Source: Campylobacteraceae bacterium (lineage in GTDB: Bacteria > Campylobacterota > Campylobacteria > Campylobacterales > Campylobacteraceae). From it: a stretch of DNA of 17,363 bases. Under the pieces are notes generated by a model. The model worked only from the letters and a program-made list of their open reading frames with translations, was not told where the DNA came from and did not search any database. Of the stretch, positions 8,101 to 14,986 are shown piece by piece. Within the stretch, counting starts at the first letter, position 1; the number at the start of each line of letters is the position of its first letter. The translations under genes were made by a program, and so were the position numbers. Where the stretch lies: positions 1-17,363 of the forward strand of contig JAAYLJ010000006.1 in NCBI GenBank assembly GCA_012521935.1, read 5' to 3'.

Positions 8101-9261
8101 GTAGAAATACTAGATGATAAGTGGACAAAAGTCGATCAAAAAGAGTCAAGTGGTAAAAGCTTTGATGAGTGTATAGTTGATAGTAGTAGCGATACCCCAA
8201 ATAAAGATGGAAAAGTTGGTTGCAACATCTATCAAACTAAGGATTTTAAATTTATCCCAGATAGGTTTGAAAATAGGCTTAAGCTAAACTATTTTAATGA
8301 TGCTGAATTTGCTTACATTGGTGGAGGTGAAGATTTTAGTCCAAGACTTTTTCTTACAACTAAAGCAATATTAGCTAATGATGAAGTAGCTACAAACTAC
8401 ACTAAAGGTTGCTATGCAAAAGATATAGATTTTAAAATCTCTTTAGATGCAGCTCCACAAGATTGGGTAAATACAGGAACAGCTAAAGAGAAAATCCTCT
8501 TTTTTGATGATAATGCGACAACTGATATTTCTAATCAAAACAATGGCTGGGTTACAGCATCTTCAAAAGAAGATATGTTCATAAATGGCATTGCAAATGA
8601 TCTTTTGATTAAATTTAATTTTGAAAAAAACAATGAAACTCCACAAAATCCTTTCGTGGTAAAAGTCGGTGATTTTAAAGTAGATGATGTAGAAGATGAA
8701 GACAATGTTTCTGGAAACAATTTTACTGAAGATGCGGGCAATGAAGATATAAATTTTTACTATGGAAGAGTTCATTCGCCTGATTATAGAGGCACTAGCC
8801 CAATTGTTGCTAAAGTTGGGTATGAAGTTTACTGTAAAAATTGCGATAAAACCACTCATAGCATCTCTAATAAACAAAGCCCTACCACTCCTTTTTGGTT
8901 TATAAATACAAAACATGATAAGTTAGAGCATGGGAAAGTAAAGAGCGTCGCATCTCAGTCTTCTAAAACTACATCAAATCCCGCAGTATCGATAAATATC
9001 AATAACGGCATTGAAGACTTAACTTTAACAACTAACACTGTTCCATCTAAAGATAAAATCATACTTGAGCCTGATAGTTGGCTTATTTATAATACTTTTA
9101 ATCCTAACACCAATTTTACAGACTTTTTAGTCGAATTTACCACTGGCGGAGAGTGGGCAGGAGAAGGAAGTGTTAATAAAGAGAACGAGGGAGAAAAAGA
9201 AGGTGAACATGTAGGCAAAAATGATAACAATAATAGAACAAATCGCAGGATTTCATGGTAA
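5122..9261 (+). CDS. Large secreted multidomain surface protein, candidate pilus-tip adhesin (MshQ/PilY1-like role)
   Basis: This 1379-residue exported protein is encoded first in an operon with three prepilin-like genes. A Sec signal peptide is visible at 1-16, cut after FLWA. Next is a PPC-type beta domain (about 17-128, starting DVEPND, with DPNDYYHFTIPTSGEVKIEV). A Calx-beta domain follows (about 132-243, with AGIDYKATSGTLTFYPGD and ending ATITIIDDD). Residues about 250-575 carry the GAWTLVVVYED / NISVFDGY / FAGEGDKHISGD pattern found in many bacterial surface proteins. Residues about 580-740 resemble a DUF11-type beta-sandwich (AKIGDIITIHTWISN). The C-terminal half, with YACSRDPWGFAVRPSSYEL near 886-904, recalls MshQ-type DUF6701 regions, from memory and unverified. 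No membrane anchor or cell-wall sorting motif follows, and the tail is charged and repeat-poor. The start follows AAGGAGG at 4-base spacing. The adhesin role is inferred from domains and context. Confidence 0.75.
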   Translation: MLRLFLLLLTTLFLWADVEPNDNCNQAELVQLNSTMAGSVQGNSWFITNDPNDYYHFTIPTSGEVKIEVQSNGPINGYLYNSSCSSTVSSRTNSNNFTLTAKVNAGQYKFRLYNDVSTTRTYSFSINYTPDMPSFSINDISFNEGNSGWHTEKVAVSLSNALEETVTVNYATSDLEAKAGIDYKATSGTLTFYPGDITRTILVEINGDTETENNERFKITLSNPSLGTKLDNSSATITIIDDDGGEVYNNERGFLIRNPVDSRNIRGGLRVIGNTVLCPKDRSGKCIESTGSTTNADLDLKFVNTKNFNGSFKNSSDAKLDIPSSATIKWAGFYAQGYLSDSAYRTSNINSTKTAILDSPVRLTIPSLGTIDIPAQITNAQRNGSFGYTYGSYSEVSELKGKKGSEINGWVTAANIKANQGRTQDFRDGLGNFGAWTLVVVYEDQNESLKNISVFDGYRQVNQNNGSVDIIIDGFLTPTSGDVTSTLSIFAGEGDKHISGDKLFIDGVEISVERNNAFNSSISNVERNPSLINNQGIDIQNHDVSNIVKNRQTKSTINLTSTQDAYFPSVVAFTTELYEPRVCYAQTLYDESGENELTSAKIGDIITIHTWISNMKKDATDGDLETADKVLITVDLDEENIEYQDGTIEIKNIGSSTYEQNSNKISFVEDKPTTLWRVGIGANEVDGGRLDPNPHGTEDKKVFVTYKAKLISSGEVDIGNIYKVSYENSLLGERFGDESPLNIGICADFSSSLTIEGALGAFNVVNQNFNKNSNSTDTNSEENALYTQVTGQDFKVKVLSLEDDLKTLRNTNEIVEIGFIDTPDYGSANTTEEKQQMCEDASLLSGTLKTIKFENESSKEITFSYPKAAKSLSFKISFNKGGVTKYACSRDPWGFAVRPSSYELSTPDSEPLTGGKKHTLNIKAMDKKEGGDKSTSYNQTGSLITGTMKVITPAGCDEDSIDTEDKDITFINSFSDGELNYTNFSFDNVGVARVEILDDKWTKVDQKESSGKSFDECIVDSSSDTPNKDGKVGCNIYQTKDFKFIPDRFENRLKLNYFNDAEFAYIGGGEDFSPRLFLTTKAILANDEVATNYTKGCYAKDIDFKISLDAAPQDWVNTGTAKEKILFFDDNATTDISNQNNGWVTASSKEDMFINGIANDLLIKFNFEKNNETPQNPFVVKVGDFKVDDVEDEDNVSGNNFTEDAGNEDINFYYGRVHSPDYRGTSPIVAKVGYEVYCKNCDKTTHSISNKQSPTTPFWFINTKHDKLEHGKVKSVASQSSKTTSNPAVSININNGIEDLTLTTNTVPSKDKIILEPDSWLIYNTFNPNTNFTDFLVEFTTGGEWAGEGSVNKENEGEKEGEHVGKNDNNNRTNRRISW

Positions 9262-9926
9262 TGAAGCCTGCTTTTTCAATGATAGAGCTTGTAATTTCCA
9301 TAGTAGTTATGGGCATAGTTGTTATGAGCTTACCTTTAATTTTAGTTCAAACACAAAAAAATAATGCCTTCATCATCTCCCAAGAAGCCATCTTAGCAGC
9401 TAAAGCAAAGATGGGATTAATTCTTTCGTATGAGTGGGACACAAACAGTTATCAAGAGGACATTAGCCCATATGGTTTTGTTTTAGACACAAGTGCAAAT
9501 GCAGACTCAAATAATATTTATAATACTAATAGCACTTTTAGAAAAGGGCATATAGATGAAGAATTAAGAAGAAGGGTTTATGACCAATCAGTCGTAAAAA
9601 GAACCCCAACAGCTATTAAAGATGCGCAAAACAATGAGATTGGATACTTTAACAATAAAGCTGACACCATCGCAGTTATCCCAGAAAATTATGATTTTAT
9701 TTTTGATTTAACCTTAACACCCAAGGTAAAATATATTAGTGATACCTTTAGCATAACTGGCAATGTAGCTACTTTTAATCTTGATATAGCAAATCCAAAA
9801 AATGAAACAAATATAAAAATGATAGAGATTGAAAGTGAAAGTTCACATTATGACAAACCTTTTTCCACCATACGCTCTTTTAGCGCTAACATAGGCGAAA
9901 GCCCACTACTAAGGAGAACTTTTTAA
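9255..9926 (+). CDS. Type IV prepilin-like protein, PilV/GspI/MshD class
   Basis: This 223-residue class III signal protein should be cleaved and N-methylated by a prepilin peptidase, then built into a pilus or pseudopilus. The leader MVMKPA is cut before FSMIELV, giving Glu at mature position 5. The residue before the cut is Ala instead of the usual Gly. A hydrophobic helix of about 20 residues follows (VISIVVMGIVVMSLPLILV). The helix then continues as QEAILAAKAKMG, with a small beta-rich globular domain behind it. The helix pattern is closest to PilV/GspI-type minor pilins. Two starts are possible. ATG 9255 overlaps the previous gene by 7 bases, with AGGA 4 bases upstream. ATG 9261 forms a TAATG overlap with a 4-residue leader. 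Translational coupling to the large protein is likely either way. No homologous globular domain was recognised. Confidence 0.8.
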   Translation: MVMKPAFSMIELVISIVVMGIVVMSLPLILVQTQKNNAFIISQEAILAAKAKMGLILSYEWDTNSYQEDISPYGFVLDTSANADSNNIYNTNSTFRKGHIDEELRRRVYDQSVVKRTPTAIKDAQNNEIGYFNNKADTIAVIPENYDFIFDLTLTPKVKYISDTFSITGNVATFNLDIANPKNETNIKMIEIESESSHYDKPFSTIRSFSANIGESPLLRRTF

Positions 9927-10819
9927 TGCGCAAAAAAAGTGGCTTTACTATGGTTGAGCTTGTCATGGTCATAATAGTTTTAGGAATTGTAGCTAGCATT
10001 GGAGCTGATATTATTTCAAATCTTTATACCAACTACCTAAGAACAAGAGCGGTAAATAGGCTTCAAACTCAAACAGAAATAGCACTTGAGCAAATTGCTA
10101 AAAGACTTCAATACCGCATTAAAGATAGCGTTATAGCTAGAAACAATGCAGGATTTAAGTCTTTAGCTAGCGTAGCTGTAAATGAAAACTATAAAACCCT
10201 TGAGTGGATCGGCTATAGCAATGAAAGCTTAAGAGGAGAGGGAAAAACTCCTGGATGGAGTGGTTTTATAGACTTAGATCACAATAGCACTAATGAACCT
10301 GCTAAAACCATCTTTACTCCTGGTAGTAAACTAAGTGATGCTAAAGAGATTATAGAAGCTTTAACTTATGATACGGTTGATTTTGCAATCAAAAAACCAG
10401 CCATTATCTTTAAAGAAAAAAGCACTTTTGAAATAGATGAGTATGGATGGGATGGGGGAGTTAATGAACACGCCTTTAAAATTAGCGTAGAAGATGATGA
10501 AACTTTAAAGTTAGATGATTTTCCAGACGAAGTTTTTGAGCACTACTATCTAGCCCATACCGCCTATGCCCTGCAACCTAGCAATGCAGTAGTGCTTGAT
10601 AATATAGAAGATTTTGAATTAAAACTTCACTACAATTATCAGCCGTGGCACGGGGAAGATTTAGATGATGGGGATGAGGCTATCATAGCTAAACATGTGA
10701 GTCTTTTTAGATTTAAACAAGATGGAGATATGATTAGGTTAAAGTTATGTTTACATGACAATAAAGAGAGTGGCTTGGAAGATATTATAGTTGCTTGTAA
10801 AGAGAGGGTTATTTATTAA
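9926..10819 (+). CDS. Type IV prepilin-like protein, PilW/GspJ/MshO class
   Basis: This 297-residue prepilin has a canonical leader, MRKKSG, cleaved before FTMVELVMVIIVLGIVASI, with Glu at mature position 5. After the hydrophobic helix, RTRAVNRLQTQTEIALEQIA and KRLQYRI match the amphipathic helix of PilW and GspJ-type minor pilins. These are larger than major pilins and cap the fibre with the V/I and X/K types. Near the end, VVLDNIEDFELKLHYNY and GDMIRLKLCLHDN fit the conserved terminal strands of that class. It overlaps the upstream prepilin by one base (TAATG) and has AAGGAG at 9911-9916 with 9 bases of spacing. The next gene starts immediately after its stop. The class assignment is by pattern rather than alignment. 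Confidence 0.8.
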   Translation: MRKKSGFTMVELVMVIIVLGIVASIGADIISNLYTNYLRTRAVNRLQTQTEIALEQIAKRLQYRIKDSVIARNNAGFKSLASVAVNENYKTLEWIGYSNESLRGEGKTPGWSGFIDLDHNSTNEPAKTIFTPGSKLSDAKEIIEALTYDTVDFAIKKPAIIFKEKSTFEIDEYGWDGGVNEHAFKISVEDDETLKLDDFPDEVFEHYYLAHTAYALQPSNAVVLDNIEDFELKLHYNYQPWHGEDLDDGDEAIIAKHVSLFRFKQDGDMIRLKLCLHDNKESGLEDIIVACKERVIY

Positions 10820-11263
10820 ATGAGAAACGGATTTAGCTTGATAACTGCTATTTTATTCATAGTCTTAGTTGCAACACTTGGTGCAATGGCTCTTAGTTTT
10901 TCAACACAAGGGACAAAACAAACAGCAGACATTTACCTTCAATCTCAAGCAGAGCTTTTATCCAGAAGCGCTGCTGAAATGGCGCTTCTAGCCATATCGG
11001 CTCACGACATAGTGGCTGAGAATAAATGTATAAATGAAGTTAAGTTTTCATATCCAAACAATGCTGATCCAATCTTTGATGTTTCGGTAGAGCTTCAATA
11101 TTTTGGAACAAATACTTTGCCTGCTAATTGCGATACTATTTATAATGATCTTCAAACTGACGCTTCAGATAAAACTGTACTTATGGATGTTTATGTAAAA
11201 ACTGTTGCCAACATAGCAACTGAGCCAATTTCTATCCACAGAAGAACCCTTCAAAAACCCTAA
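10820..11263 (+). CDS. Pseudopilin-like protein lacking Glu5, PilX/GspK/MshP class
   Basis: This 147-residue protein has the short leader MRNG followed by FSLITAILFIVLVATLGAMA. Mature position 5 is Thr, not the Glu found in nearly all pilins. Loss of Glu5 is a known property of the K/X-type subunit, which sits at the tip and needs no partner above it. The continuing helix (LQSQAELLSRSAAEMALLAI) resembles the N-terminal domain of PilX. The small globular part contains two cysteines (in NKCINEV and ANCDTIY) that could form a disulfide. It starts directly after the stop of the PilW-like gene with AGAGGG upstream. It ends the operon, 75 bases before hpf. Confidence 0.75.
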   Translation: MRNGFSLITAILFIVLVATLGAMALSFSTQGTKQTADIYLQSQAELLSRSAAEMALLAISAHDIVAENKCINEVKFSYPNNADPIFDVSVELQYFGTNTLPANCDTIYNDLQTDASDKTVLMDVYVKTVANIATEPISIHRRTLQKP

Positions 11264-11289
11264 TAACCCCGCATTTTTAAGATTTGCTA

Positions 11290-11298
11290 TGTTATAAT
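11290..11298 (+). promoter_or_regulatory. Extended -10 promoter of hpf
   Basis: TGTTATAAT is a perfect extended -10 (TG-n-TATAAT). It predicts a transcript start near 11305, about 34 bases upstream of the hpf ATG. No consensus -35 is visible, but a T-run lies just upstream at 11274-11278. This indicates that hpf is expressed independently of the preceding pseudopilin operon. Confidence 0.6.
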
Positions 11299-11338
11299 TC
11301 GCGACATTTAAATACTTAAGTTAGCGAAAGGAAAACCC

Positions 11339-11866
11339 ATGAATACAAGCATTGTTGGAAAACAATTTGAGTTAACAGATGCTATAAAAAACTATATTGA
11401 GAGTGGTTTTGATGCTTTAGGTATCTATAATCTTGACATCATCTCAACAAGAGCTCTCATCACCGCAGATGAAAAAAAAGGTAGAAAAGGCTTTGGAGCT
11501 GAAATCATCATTAACCTAGCTCACTCAAACACTGTTGTTATAAAAGAGAAAGATAAAGATCTTTATGCAGCAATTGATTTAGCCATAGATAGAGCAAAAA
11601 AAGTTTTAAGAAGACACCACGATAAAATAACCACCCATAAAGGTAAAGCTGATACAGAAGTAGTTTCAGTAAAAGAGGCTGAAGAGGCACTTGAGGGGGT
11701 TGATGAGATAGTGCCAACAGAACTAGAACTATACAAACCAATGGAGATTGATGAGGCTTTAAAAAAGCTAAAAGATAGTGGCAGACAGTTTTTAGTCTTT
11801 AATGATTTAGAGGCAAAAATGAGAGTTTTATACAAAAGAAGTGATGAAAAATTTGGGTTATATTAA
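11339..11866 (+). CDS. hpf: Ribosome hibernation promoting factor, long form
   Basis: Long HPF dimerises 70S ribosomes into inactive 100S particles in slow growth or stationary phase. The 175 residues contain both expected parts. Residues 1-100 form the ribosome-binding beta-alpha-beta domain, with GKQFELTDAIKNYIESGFDA, the YAAIDLAIDRAKKVLRR helix and a basic HHDKITTHKGK stretch. A linker follows, then the C-terminal dimerisation domain (about 126-175) with YKPMEIDEALKKLKDSGRQF and ending VLYKRSDEKFGLY. Short HPF and YfiA lack that second domain. The ATG follows AAAGGA (11327-11332) with 6 bases of spacing. It has its own promoter and a terminator inside the convergent recG, with which it overlaps by 4 bases. 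Confidence 0.95.
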   Translation: MNTSIVGKQFELTDAIKNYIESGFDALGIYNLDIISTRALITADEKKGRKGFGAEIIINLAHSNTVVIKEKDKDLYAAIDLAIDRAKKVLRRHHDKITTHKGKADTEVVSVKEAEEALEGVDEIVPTELELYKPMEIDEALKKLKDSGRQFLVFNDLEAKMRVLYKRSDEKFGLY

Positions 11867-13686
11867 ACCTTAGGAGGCTTTAGAGCCTCCACCCTTTTTT
11901 TAGCCTCTTTTAAAATATCTAGATCATCTTCCTTAAACCACTTAAAAGAGCTTCCGTGTTGAAAAATCCCATCTAACATGCTTCCACTTTGTCTATACTT
12001 TAAATCAAGCTCGGCTATCTCAAAGCCATTATTGCTTTTTGTAAAATCACTAAGCCTTTTAGTGTCATCTTTGTATGTAAAAAGAAAACAATAACCCTTT
12101 ATGCCAGTCCTACTTACCCTTCCTCTTAATTGATGAAGTGAAGCAAGCCCCAATCTCTCAGCCCCAACTATAATGATAGTAGAGAGTTTTGGCAAAGATA
12201 TACCAACTTCAATTACTGTTGTGGCTAGTAAAATGCTACCTTTTTTGGCAAATTTTTCTAAAATTTCCTCTTTCTCTTTATCTTTTCCATGAGTAACAAA
12301 AACATTTTTAAATCTCTTTTCCCAAAAACCCCTGCCCTCTTCCAAAGATTGATATATGTTTGAATCGCTCTCTTTTGTAAGCGGATAAATAATGGCTATT
12401 TGATGATCTTTTTCTATCTCATTTTCAATATGTTTTAAAAGAAGAGAAAATTCACTCTTTTTTACAACCTTAGTATCTATATTTTTAACAAATGGAGTCT
12501 CTTTCATAAAACTATAATCAACTAAAGATTCATGCATCATACTTAAAGTTCGTGGGATTGGGGTAGCGGTAAATTGAAAAAAATGCGGATGATGCTCATG
12601 TTTTGTAGCTAATTTATGCAACAAATCCCTTTGATTTGTGCCAAATCTATGCTGTTCATCTATCATTACAACTTCACAAGTAGGAAGATTTTCATACAAA
12701 AGGGCGTGAGTTCCTATGATGACATGAGAGTTTTCTAAATCTTTTGCTTTTAAATTTGAAGTGACTAAAGATATATTTATCTTTTTATCTAAAAACTTTT
12801 TAGCCTCTTCAAATAGCTGCATAGCCAAAATGGTTGTTGGTGCCATTAGTATAGATCTATTTGGAAATGCCATCGCCATGGTTGCTAAAATTACTATGGT
12901 TTTTCCACTTCCAACATCCCCCATCACCACTCTTTTTGCAGCATTTGAGCTATTTAAATCTTTGGCTATATCTAAGATTGCACTATTTTGATCTTTAGTT
13001 AGTTTAAATGGTAAATTTTTTATGAATTCTTCTGGGCAAGCTTCTATCTTTTTGAGTGCTTTAAAAACTCTTTTCTTCTTTGATAATTTTCTTAAGTAGT
13101 TAAAAGCTTCAACAAATTTTAATAAAGGAGTTATGTTTTTACTAAAATATGGCTCATTGTACATATAAATATTTTCTATATTTAAAGAGTGAAGTTTTAG
13201 TAAAGTTTCTATCTCTTCATCTTTTAAACCCTCTTTTTTCAAACCCTCAAAGTTTAAAAATTTACTAATTAATGATTGGATTGTTGCATCTTTTAATGGA
13301 GTTTTATATTTTGGAATGATGGTGTTAATTTTTGTAATAATTTTAGGTTGTACTATTTGCAAACTTGTGTGAAATCTTTGCAACTTACCTTTTACAAAAA
13401 GCTTTTCATTGCTTTTAAATTTAGCATAATGAAAAGGCTTTGGATGAAAGAAAACTAAAACTATGTTTCTTCCCCAAAGCTCGCTAAAAGAGTTTACATT
13501 TAAAGTTTTTGCCCTTTTAAAACTATCTTTACACTCAACCTCTACAACAACCTCTTCACCAACAGTTGGGGTTTTTGTTAAAAAATTATTCTCAATTAAA
13601 ACAGGAGTGGTTATGGCTAAATCTAAAAGAGTGCTTGCTCCTAGTTTTTTTAAATCTTGCGCAAAAGAGCTGTTACCTATCTTCAT
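11863..13686 (-). CDS. recG: ATP-dependent DNA helicase RecG
   Basis: RecG is a monomeric superfamily 2 translocase that reverses stalled replication forks and remodels branched DNA. The 607 residues are shorter than the 693 of E. coli but usual for Campylobacterota. An N-terminal wedge (OB-type) domain lies at about 43-115. The helicase core has motif I GDVGSGKT at 256-263, motif II DEQH at 343-346 in DEQHRFG, motif III FTATPIPRT, and the C-terminal SLHQLRGRVSRTG, where the family usually has GRVGRG. The ATG at 13686 has only a weak ribosome-binding site and overlaps the M16 gene by 14 bases, so translation is probably coupled. It is the last gene of the mqnC operon. Its last codons contain the hpf terminator, and its stop overlaps the hpf stop by 4 bases. 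Confidence 0.95.
   Translation of the reverse strand: MKIGNSSFAQDLKKLGASTLLDLAITTPVLIENNFLTKTPTVGEEVVVEVECKDSFKRAKTLNVNSFSELWGRNIVLVFFHPKPFHYAKFKSNEKLFVKGKLQRFHTSLQIVQPKIITKINTIIPKYKTPLKDATIQSLISKFLNFEGLKKEGLKDEEIETLLKLHSLNIENIYMYNEPYFSKNITPLLKFVEAFNYLRKLSKKKRVFKALKKIEACPEEFIKNLPFKLTKDQNSAILDIAKDLNSSNAAKRVVMGDVGSGKTIVILATMAMAFPNRSILMAPTTILAMQLFEEAKKFLDKKINISLVTSNLKAKDLENSHVIIGTHALLYENLPTCEVVMIDEQHRFGTNQRDLLHKLATKHEHHPHFFQFTATPIPRTLSMMHESLVDYSFMKETPFVKNIDTKVVKKSEFSLLLKHIENEIEKDHQIAIIYPLTKESDSNIYQSLEEGRGFWEKRFKNVFVTHGKDKEKEEILEKFAKKGSILLATTVIEVGISLPKLSTIIIVGAERLGLASLHQLRGRVSRTGIKGYCFLFTYKDDTKRLSDFTKSNNGFEIAELDLKYRQSGSMLDGIFQHGSSFKWFKEDDLDILKEAKKRVEALKPPKV
11873..11901 (+). terminator. Intrinsic terminator of hpf inside recG
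   Basis: The arms GGAGGCT (11873-11879) and AGCCTCC (11884-11890) enclose the loop TTAG. ACCC and a run of seven T (11895-11901) follow on the plus strand. It lies 7 bases after the hpf stop and within the last codons of recG on the other strand. On the minus strand the hairpin is not followed by T, so it is directional for hpf. Confidence 0.75.
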
Positions 13687-14986
13687 CTTTATTAGTTACA
13701 ATGGCAAAGGTTAAACTGCTTATCTCTGGGTGTTTTTTGATAAAATCATTCAACTCTTCTAATGTTAAATCATTAATTAATTCTAACTCTTTTTGAAAAT
13801 ATCCTTTTTCTAAATCCAAATAATACTCTCTAAAGTCTCTTGATAATCTTTGAGATAAAGTCTCATTTCTAAGTGGCTCAGAGCCTAACAAAAACCTCTT
13901 TGCTTGCTCTAACTCCTCGCTAGTTACTCCATTTTTAACAAATGAAGAGACAACCTCTTTTACTAACTTAACAGCTTCATCTTTATTGCTATTTTTAGTT
14001 TGCAAATGTCCACTAAATTTACTTGAAGATTTATCTATACTCACTCTTCCATAAGCTGAATACGCTAAGCCTCTTTTTACTCTAATCTCCTCCATCAGCC
14101 TGCTACCAAAGCCGCTAGCACCAAGTATGAATGAGGCAACTTTTGCTTTATACTGCTCTTTGCTTGTGCTATCTAAATTAAATGGAGATCCAAAATAGAC
14201 ATAAGCTTGCTCACTTGGTTTTATTATCTCAATTTCTTGCATCTTTTCATTTGGCAAAATGTGTGAAATTTCTCTTTTTTCACCATGAGGCAAACTACTT
14301 AAAGCTTTCATTAACTCTTGCTCTATCTCTTCTTTAACAATATCTCCACCAAGCACAACTACTGCATTTGCAAGAGTTAAATGCTCTTTTATAAAATCTT
14401 TTACATCTTCTAAACTAATTTTTTGAACACTTTGCACAGTTCCAAAACTACTATTTTCCAAAGGAGTTCCCTCAAAAAATAATCTTTTTAACTCTTTGCT
14501 AGCTAGATAGTCAAAATCACTCTCTTTTCTTGAAAGCGTCGCTAAGCTTAAAAGCCTAACTTTTTCAATGCTTTCTTTAGTTAAATTTGGCTCACTTAGA
14601 AGCTCTTTTAACTCTTTAAGTGCAAAATCAAAATTCTCTTTTAAGCTATTTATCTCAAAAACTAAAGTTTCAACCCCAGAGTGAACTGTAAAACTAATCG
14701 CTTTTTGCTCTAATCTTGTTGCAAAGCCAACAGCTCCCAAACTCTTAGTTCCCTCATTTAAAATCATGGTTGAAAATCTTGCAAGTCCTGGCTTATCTGC
14801 ATCTTTAATAGCTCCAGAGGCTTTAAATACTAACTGCATGGAGACAATTTGTAAATTGCTATTTTTTTCATAAATTAAAGGTATTTTTATACCCTTAATG
14901 TCCAAACTATCTTGACCCACTAAAACTCCTTGGAATATAGTTGCTAACAAAATTAATGTTTTAATTAAATTTTTTAAGTATTTCAT
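13673..14986 (-). CDS. M16-family peptidase homologue without the zinc-binding motif
   Basis: This 437-residue exported protein has the two-lobe M16B fold. The usual HxxEH catalytic site should lie where the sequence reads GLARFSTMILNEGT. His is replaced by Arg, and no EH pair follows, so no zinc can be held there. The C-terminal lobe keeps the conserved SRLMEEIRVKRGLAYSAYG region, the R/Y element that in heterodimeric M16B enzymes binds the substrate end. It is therefore probably the non-catalytic partner of a zinc-bearing M16 subunit encoded elsewhere. A signal peptide (MKYLKNLIKTLILLATIFQG) begins at the ATG at 14986. An upstream TTG at 15019 would add 11 polar residues before the signal peptide and is less likely. 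It overlaps mqnC by 26 bases and recG by 14, consistent with one operon. H. pylori has, as I recall, a YmxG-like protein beside the mqn gene HP0656. Confidence 0.85.
   Translation of the reverse strand: MKYLKNLIKTLILLATIFQGVLVGQDSLDIKGIKIPLIYEKNSNLQIVSMQLVFKASGAIKDADKPGLARFSTMILNEGTKSLGAVGFATRLEQKAISFTVHSGVETLVFEINSLKENFDFALKELKELLSEPNLTKESIEKVRLLSLATLSRKESDFDYLASKELKRLFFEGTPLENSSFGTVQSVQKISLEDVKDFIKEHLTLANAVVVLGGDIVKEEIEQELMKALSSLPHGEKREISHILPNEKMQEIEIIKPSEQAYVYFGSPFNLDSTSKEQYKAKVASFILGASGFGSRLMEEIRVKRGLAYSAYGRVSIDKSSSKFSGHLQTKNSNKDEAVKLVKEVVSSFVKNGVTSEELEQAKRFLLGSEPLRNETLSQRLSRDFREYYLDLEKGYFQKELELINDLTLEELNDFIKKHPEISSLTFAIVTNKDEDR

Noticed and set aside
6507..8916. Several minus-strand open frames of 61-117 codons inside the large surface-protein gene.
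   Set aside because: They lie within an uninterrupted 1379-codon frame with a signal peptide, strong ribosome-binding site and named domains. None shows a motif.
5122..9261. The large protein as a true PilY1.
   Set aside because: No beta-propeller repeat or calcium-binding loop typical of PilY1 was seen. The similarity is in operon context only.
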